Assembly (NCBI GenBank): GCA_001689535.1
Contig: LUJP01000092.1
Coordinates: 1-17,829, forward strand
Source: Bacteroidales bacterium M5
GTDB lineage: Bacteria > Bacteroidota > Bacteroidia > Bacteroidales > Muribaculaceae
Direction of reading: 5' to 3'
Length of the DNA stretch: 17,829 nt
Shown: positions 13,985 to 17,829 of the stretch, in pieces
Layout of the letters: each line of letters starts with the position of its first letter
Position numbering within the stretch: the first letter of the stretch is position 1
Program-made: the position numbers and the translations under genes
The notes under the pieces: generated by a model
Databases searched by the model: none
Told to the model about the DNA's origin: nothing
Seen by the model: only the letters and a program-made list of their open reading frames with translations

Positions 13985-14731
13985 TTAACGATTGGTTTTA
14001 GGTTTGCGACCCATTCCACGACGGCCTTCGCGACGGTTTTCGCCCGAGCCTGAGCCCTGACGGCCTTCGCGGCCTGTGTTGGTGAAATTGGGGGCGAGGT
14101 CACGCTTGCCGTAGACTTCGCCGCGGCAAATCCACACCTTCACGCCTACCACACCTACCTTGGTGTGTGCCTCTACAAGAGCGTAGTCTATGTCGGCACG
14201 GAGGGTGTGCAGCGGGGTGCGGCCTTCCTTAAACATTTCCGAGCGGGCCATTTCGGCTCCGTTGAGACGTCCGCTCACCTGAATCTTGATGCCTTCGGCG
14301 CCTGCGCGCATCGTCGACATTACGGCCATCTTCACGGCGCGGCGGTAAGCGATTTTGCCTTCAATCTGGCGGGCGATGGTGCTGGCCACGATTTCAGCGT
14401 CGAGCTCCGGACGCTTCACCTCATAGATGTTGATCTGCACATCCTTGTCGGTGATGTTTTTGAGCTCTTCCTTGAGCTTATCTACTTCCGAACCGCCCTT
14501 GCCGATGATCAGACCCGGACGCGATGTGCATACGGTGATGGTCACCAGCTTGAAGTTACGTTCAATGACTATGCGCGACACGCTTGACTTGGCGAGACGC
14601 ACGTTGAGATACTTGCGCAGCTTGGCATCCTCGAGGATGGAGTCGCCGTAGTTCTTACCGCCGTACCAGTTGGAGTCCCAGCCGCGGATCACACCAAGAC
14701 GATTGCTGATTGGATTTACTTTCTGTCCCAT
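13985..14731 (-). CDS. rpsC: 30S ribosomal protein S3
   Basis: S3 lines the mRNA entry channel in the 30S head. The protein is 248 residues. The N-terminus is MGQKVNPISNRLGVIRGWDS. A type II KH domain carries RPGLIIGKGGSEVDKLKEE with GKGG at 77-80. The C-terminal domain contains AEMARSEMFKEGRTPLHTLR and VGVKVWICRGEVYGK. The last 36 residues or so are a low-complexity Gly/Arg/Ser tail (about 213-248). It follows rplV by 15 nt. Confidence 0.98.
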   Translation of the reverse strand: MGQKVNPISNRLGVIRGWDSNWYGGKNYGDSILEDAKLRKYLNVRLAKSSVSRIVIERNFKLVTITVCTSRPGLIIGKGGSEVDKLKEELKNITDKDVQINIYEVKRPELDAEIVASTIARQIEGKIAYRRAVKMAVMSTMRAGAEGIKIQVSGRLNGAEMARSEMFKEGRTPLHTLRADIDYALVEAHTKVGVVGVKVWICRGEVYGKRDLAPNFTNTGREGRQGSGSGENRREGRRGMGRKPKTNR

Positions 14732-14746
14732 TGTTTGTCCTGCTTT

Positions 14747-15148
14747 TTACTTATTGTTATCAATTGTGTCCACGATCAGAGTCACGTGGTTGGCACGTTT
14801 GCGGATACGGTAGCCACGGCCCTGGGGAGCGGGACGCAGACGCTTGAGCATAGGAGCGCAGCCCACGGTGATGGTGGAGATGCGCAGCATGCCGTTTTCA
14901 GCCTTCTGGTCGTTTTTAGCCTCCCAGTTGGCCACTGCCGAGCGAAGCAGCTTCTCAAGCTGGGCTGCGGCGTCTTTATTGGAGAATTTTAAGAGTCCGA
15001 GCGCACGGAACACCTCTACGCCGCGTACCATGTCGGCCACGAGGCGCATCTTGCGGGGCGACGAAGGAATATTGGTAAGCTTGGCAAAGGCAATATTCTT
15101 CTGCGCTTCCTTTCTCTTTTCGGCGGAGTTTCTTTTTCTTACACCCAT
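14747..15148 (-). CDS. rplV: 50S ribosomal protein L22
   Basis: L22 spans the 50S body and its beta-hairpin forms part of the exit-tunnel constriction, a site of macrolide-resistance changes in other bacteria. The protein is 133 residues. Landmarks are SPRKMRLVADMVRGVEVFRA (about 29-48), KLLRSAVANWEAKN, and the tip and strand LKRLRPAPQGRGYRIRKRAN followed by HVTLIV. The tip region looks normal. The upstream gap to rpsS is 40 nt. Confidence 0.97.
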   Translation of the reverse strand: MGVRKRNSAEKRKEAQKNIAFAKLTNIPSSPRKMRLVADMVRGVEVFRALGLLKFSNKDAAAQLEKLLRSAVANWEAKNDQKAENGMLRISTITVGCAPMLKRLRPAPQGRGYRIRKRANHVTLIVDTIDNNK

Positions 15149-15188
15149 TGTTGTTTTTTCTTATCTTGTTTTACTTTTGGGCCCCGGC

Positions 15189-15455
15189 TCATTTCTTGTT
15201 GCCGGCGTGGCCGCGGAAGGTGCGGGTGGGAGCGAACTCACCCAGCTTGTGGCCTACCATGTTTTCGGTCACGTAGACGGGAATGAACTTGTTCCCGTTG
15301 TGCACAGCGAATGTGTGGCCTACGAATTCAGGCGCAATCATGGAGGCACGGCTCCAGGTCTTGATGACCGCTTTCTTGCCGCTGGCTTCCATTGCGTCTA
15401 CCTTCTTCTCGAGCTTCACGCTGATGAACGGGCCTTTTTTCAATGAACGACTCAT
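15189..15455 (-). CDS. rpsS: 30S ribosomal protein S19
   Basis: S19 is a 30S head protein that works with S13 at the A-site side. The protein is 88 residues. It starts MSRSLKKGPFISVKLEKKV and carries IKTWSRASMIAPEFVGHTFA, VHNGNKFIPVYVTENMVGHK, and LGEFAPTRTFRGH, the family signatures. It follows rplB by 22 nt. Confidence 0.98.
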   Translation of the reverse strand: MSRSLKKGPFISVKLEKKVDAMEASGKKAVIKTWSRASMIAPEFVGHTFAVHNGNKFIPVYVTENMVGHKLGEFAPTRTFRGHAGNKK

Positions 15456-15477
15456 AAGTTTTACTACTTTTTACTGA

Positions 15478-16305
15478 TTACTTTTTCCTTCTTTCAATAA
15501 TGTACTTCGAAGACTGTTTCTTCGGTGCACGAGTCTTGAGACCCTTCGCGTAGAGGCCCTTGCGTGAACGCGGATGTCCACCTGAAGCACGGCCTTCGCC
15601 ACCACCCATGGGGTGATCCACAGGGTTCATGACAACGCCGCGGTTGCGGGGACGACGACCCAGCCAGCGGCTGCGGCCGGCCTTACCGCTGCTCTCGAGC
15701 GAGTGCTCGCTGTTGCCTACAACGCCAACGGTGGCCTTGCAGGTGGCAAGCACCTTGCGGGTTTCGCCAGAAGGTAATTTGATAATCGCGTAGTCGCCTT
15801 CACGTGAGGTCAGCTGGGCGAAAGTGCCTGCCGAGCGGGCCATGAAAGCGCCCTGTCCGGGACGAAGCTCGATGTTGTGGATGAGCGTACCTACGGGAAT
15901 CTTGTTCAGGGGCAGGCAGTTGCCTACCTCGGGAGCTGCCTCGGGGCCGCTTACCACAGTCGTGCCTACTTGTAAGCCGTTGGGTGCGATGATGTAAGTT
16001 TTTGCGCCGTCAGCGTAGTAAAGGAGGGCGATGCGGGCCGAACGGTTGGGATCGTACTCGATGCTCTTTACTACGGCGGGAACACCGTCTTTGTTTCTCT
16101 TAAAGTCAATCATACGGTATTTGCGCTTGTGGCCACCACCCAGGTAACGGTTGGTGAGATGGCCCTCGGCGTTGCGGCCGCCGGTGGAGCGCTTGCCGAC
16201 TGTAAGAGATTTTTCAGGCGTAGTAGCAGTGATTGTACCTTTGAATACGCCTATAACCTTGTGTCTCTGCCCCGGTGTTGTGGGCTTGAATTTTCTTACT
16301 GCCAT
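15478..16305 (-). CDS. rplB: 50S ribosomal protein L2
   Basis: L2 is needed for subunit association and supports peptidyl-transferase activity. The protein is 275 residues. Landmarks are MAVRKFKPTTPGQRHKV, GGGHKRKYRMIDFKRNKDG (57-75), EYDPNRSARIALLYYADG, GTFAQLTSREGDYAIIKLPSG, and GVVMNPVDHPMGGGEGRASGG. The functionally important His of VDHP (His231, equivalent to E. coli His229) is kept. The second His of the usual HPHGGGEG motif is Met, which I recall as normal in Bacteroidota. Confidence 0.98.
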   Translation of the reverse strand: MAVRKFKPTTPGQRHKVIGVFKGTITATTPEKSLTVGKRSTGGRNAEGHLTNRYLGGGHKRKYRMIDFKRNKDGVPAVVKSIEYDPNRSARIALLYYADGAKTYIIAPNGLQVGTTVVSGPEAAPEVGNCLPLNKIPVGTLIHNIELRPGQGAFMARSAGTFAQLTSREGDYAIIKLPSGETRKVLATCKATVGVVGNSEHSLESSGKAGRSRWLGRRPRNRGVVMNPVDHPMGGGEGRASGGHPRSRKGLYAKGLKTRAPKKQSSKYIIERRKK

Positions 16306-16313
16306 TGTTTATA

Positions 16314-16604
16314 TTAAATATTGCTGTAGAAGTCTATTGTCTGGCCTTCACCCACGGTGATGAATGCCTTCTTGTAGGCAGCGGTCTTGCCGCGGAGCAG
16401 ACCGCTCTTTGTCCAGCGCGACTTGTTCTTGCCGCGCACCACAGCCGTGTTGACGTTGACAACCTTCACTCCGTAGAGCTTCTCCACCATATCTTTGATC
16501 TGGTGTTTGTTGGCCTCGGGCGACACGCGGAAAGTGTAGCGGTTGAGCTTGTCGGTAAGACGGGTGGCTTTTTCTGTTACGATTGGCTTGATTGTAAAGT
16601 CCAT
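16314..16604 (-). CDS. rplW: 50S ribosomal protein L23
   Basis: L23 lies at the exit of the peptide tunnel and is the docking site for trigger factor and SRP. The protein is 96 residues. Landmarks are PIVTEKATRLTDKLNRYTFR, EANKHQIKDMVEKLYGVKVV and NTAVVRGKNKSRWTKSGLLR. An AGGAG sequence 9 nt before the ATG gives it a recognisable Shine-Dalgarno site. It follows rplD by 18 nt. Confidence 0.98.
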   Translation of the reverse strand: MDFTIKPIVTEKATRLTDKLNRYTFRVSPEANKHQIKDMVEKLYGVKVVNVNTAVVRGKNKSRWTKSGLLRGKTAAYKKAFITVGEGQTIDFYSNI

Positions 16605-16613
16605 TTTGCTTGT

Positions 16614-16618
16614 CTCCT
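16614..16618 (-). promoter_or_regulatory. Shine-Dalgarno site of rplW
   Basis: The minus strand reads AGGAG (16618-16614), placed 9 nt before the rplW ATG at 16604, within the 18-nt rplD-rplW gap. This is the same spacing as the stronger site before rplF. Other nearby genes lack such a site. Confidence 0.55.
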
Positions 16619-16622
16619 GAGG

Positions 16623-17243
16623 TTAAAGTTTATTAATAACGTCAAGGCCACTCTCGGTGAGGAGGATGGCGTTGCTGTGCATGATTGCATACGTATTGAC
16701 GTCCGAGGCGGTAATCACCTGAACGTTGGGAATATTACGAGCCGACAAATATACGTTTTTTTCCTGACTTGCTAAAACCAGAAGCAGCTTTTTACCTTCC
16801 GCCTCAAGATTTTTTGCAATTTTTACGAATTCCTTTGTCTTGGGAGCCTCGAAGCTGAAATCCTCTACAATCTTCACCTGGTCGTCCTGCACTTTGTAAG
16901 TCCAGGCGCTCTTACGGGCAAGCTGTTTGATTTTCTTGTTGAGCTTGAAACGATAGTCGCGGGGACGGGGACCGAACACACGGCCACCGCCTACGAGAAC
17001 GGGCGAGTTGATGTCGCCAATACGGCTTCCGCCGCCGCCCTTCTGCTTATGGAGTTTGCGGGTTGAGCCGGATACTTCGCTGCGTTCCTTTGATTTGTGG
17101 GTTCCCTGACGCTGGTTGGCCAGAAACTGTTTTACATCGAGATATACGGCGTGCTCGTTTGCGTCGATTGCAAACACCTGGTCGTTGAGCTGAGCCATGC
17201 GGCCGGTGTTTTCGCCTTTGATATTATATACTGCGAGTTCCAT
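16623..17243 (-). CDS. rplD: 50S ribosomal protein L4
   Basis: L4 binds 23S rRNA domain I, lines the exit tunnel, and is the autogenous regulator of the S10 operon in E. coli. The protein is 206 residues. The extended tunnel loop is about 43-95 and contains SKERSEVSGSTRKLHKQKGG and the VFGPRPRDYRFKLNKK segment. The C-terminal half contains ALARKS-like LARKSAWTYK and ends SNAILLTESGLDVINKL. Its ATG overlaps the rplC stop codon (TAATG), suggesting translational coupling. Confidence 0.98.
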   Translation of the reverse strand: MELAVYNIKGENTGRMAQLNDQVFAIDANEHAVYLDVKQFLANQRQGTHKSKERSEVSGSTRKLHKQKGGGGSRIGDINSPVLVGGGRVFGPRPRDYRFKLNKKIKQLARKSAWTYKVQDDQVKIVEDFSFEAPKTKEFVKIAKNLEAEGKKLLLVLASQEKNVYLSARNIPNVQVITASDVNTYAIMHSNAILLTESGLDVINKL

Positions 17244-17829
17244 TATTTCTCAATTATTACGATTGAACCTTTACTTCCGGGCACTGAACCCTTTATCAAC
17301 AACAGATTGTGCTCGGGCATCACCTTCAGCACCTGAAGGTTCTGTACGGTCACCTTTTCGTTGCCCATCTGGCCGGCCATGCGCATGCCCTTGAACACCT
17401 TTGCGGGGTAGGAGCAGGCACCGATTGAACCGGGAGCGCGCAGACGGTTGTGCTGGCCGTGGGTCGACTGGCCCACACCGCCGAATCCGTGGCGTTTTAC
17501 CACACCCTGGAAACCTTTACCTTTGCTGGTTCCCTGAATGTCTACGAAGTCGCTTTCATTGAAGATGGAGTCCACAGTGATCGTGTCGCCCAGCTTATAT
17601 TCGCCTTCAAAACCCTTGAACTCGGCCAAGTGGCGCTGAGGGGCTACTCCGGCTTTCTTGAAGTGGCCCGACATGGGCTTGGTGGTATGCTTCTCTTTCT
17701 TCTCCTCGAAGCCTACCTGAACGGCTTCATAGCCGTCAACTTCAGTTGTCTTGATCTGAGTAACCACACAAGGACCTACTTCGATAACAGTGCACGGCAG
17801 ATTCTTGCCGTCGGCACTGAAAACGGATG
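17243..17829 (-). CDS. rplC: 50S ribosomal protein L3 (5' end outside the window)
   Basis: L3 is an early-assembling 23S rRNA-binding protein near the peptidyl-transferase centre. The reading frame stays open to the right edge: codons from 17827 read SVFSADGKNLPCTVIEVGPC and then VVTQIKT. About 194 residues are visible and roughly 11-12 N-terminal residues are missing. The internal GTG at 17767 is not the start, because conserved L3 sequence continues upstream of it. The central signature KGKGFQGVVKRHGFGGVGQS is followed by THGQHNRLRAPGSIGA. The promoter and rpsJ presumably lie beyond the edge. Confidence 0.97.
   Translation of the reverse strand, partial: SVFSADGKNLPCTVIEVGPCVVTQIKTTEVDGYEAVQVGFEEKKEKHTTKPMSGHFKKAGVAPQRHLAEFKGFEGEYKLGDTITVDSIFNESDFVDIQGTSKGKGFQGVVKRHGFGGVGQSTHGQHNRLRAPGSIGACSYPAKVFKGMRMAGQMGNEKVTVQNLQVLKVMPEHNLLLIKGSVPGSKGSIVIIEK

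Noticed and set aside
17765..17767. GTG at 17767 as the start of rplC
   Set aside because: Conserved L3 sequence continues in frame upstream to the window edge, so this codon is an internal Val.

Overview
This window is a Bacteroidota chromosome segment, most likely from the order Bacteroidales. Several protein sequences look closest to Muribaculaceae or Bacteroidaceae, but that family-level placement is an impression, not a search result. Supporting signs are the RpoA start MAILAFQKPDK, a 166-residue L17 with a long Ala/Glu/Pro tail, L2 with HPMGGG, a cysteine-free S4 and L36, start codons mostly preceded by A-rich sequence rather than Shine-Dalgarno sites, and Bacteroidota-type promoter boxes (TAnnTTTG) upstream of eno.

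Layout. Positions 1-1054 hold an AT-rich upstream region and one plus-strand gene for a secreted DUF1460 (NlpC/P60-like amidase) protein. A long inverted repeat at 1152-1206 lies between it and the convergent enolase gene (eno, 1252-2547, minus) and should terminate both. Positions 2548-2970 are non-coding. They hold the eno promoter and leader, a 32-bp tandem repeat of small hairpins, and a strong terminator hairpin closing the ribosomal operon.

From 2971 to the right edge the minus strand carries one co-directional run of 28 genes, the fused S10-spc-alpha clusters. In transcription order they are rplC (5' end outside the window), rplD, rplW, rplB, rpsS, rplV, rpsC, rplP, rpmC, rpsQ, rplN, rplX, rplE, rpsN, rpsH, rplF, rplR, rpsE, rpmD, rplO, secY, map, infA, rpmJ, rpsM, rpsK, rpsD, rpoA and rplQ. 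Together they make much of the ribosome, the Sec translocon channel, the enzyme that trims initiator methionine, initiation factor IF-1 and the RNA polymerase alpha subunit. Gene content and order are ordinary and no gene is broken.

The genes are packed with gaps of about 3-60 nt, or TAATG overlaps, except at two places. The rpsN-rpsH gap (225 nt) and the rpsK-rpsD gap (about 280 nt) are both rich in inverted repeats, and the second contains an interlocked, pseudoknot-type pair of stems. These two spacers are the best candidates for undescribed biology here, possibly structured mRNA leaders for autogenous control by S8 and S4. That function is inference. The remaining observations are smaller: hairpin repeats behind rplQ, three Shine-Dalgarno sites in an operon otherwise lacking them, and zinc-free versions of L36, S14 and S4.
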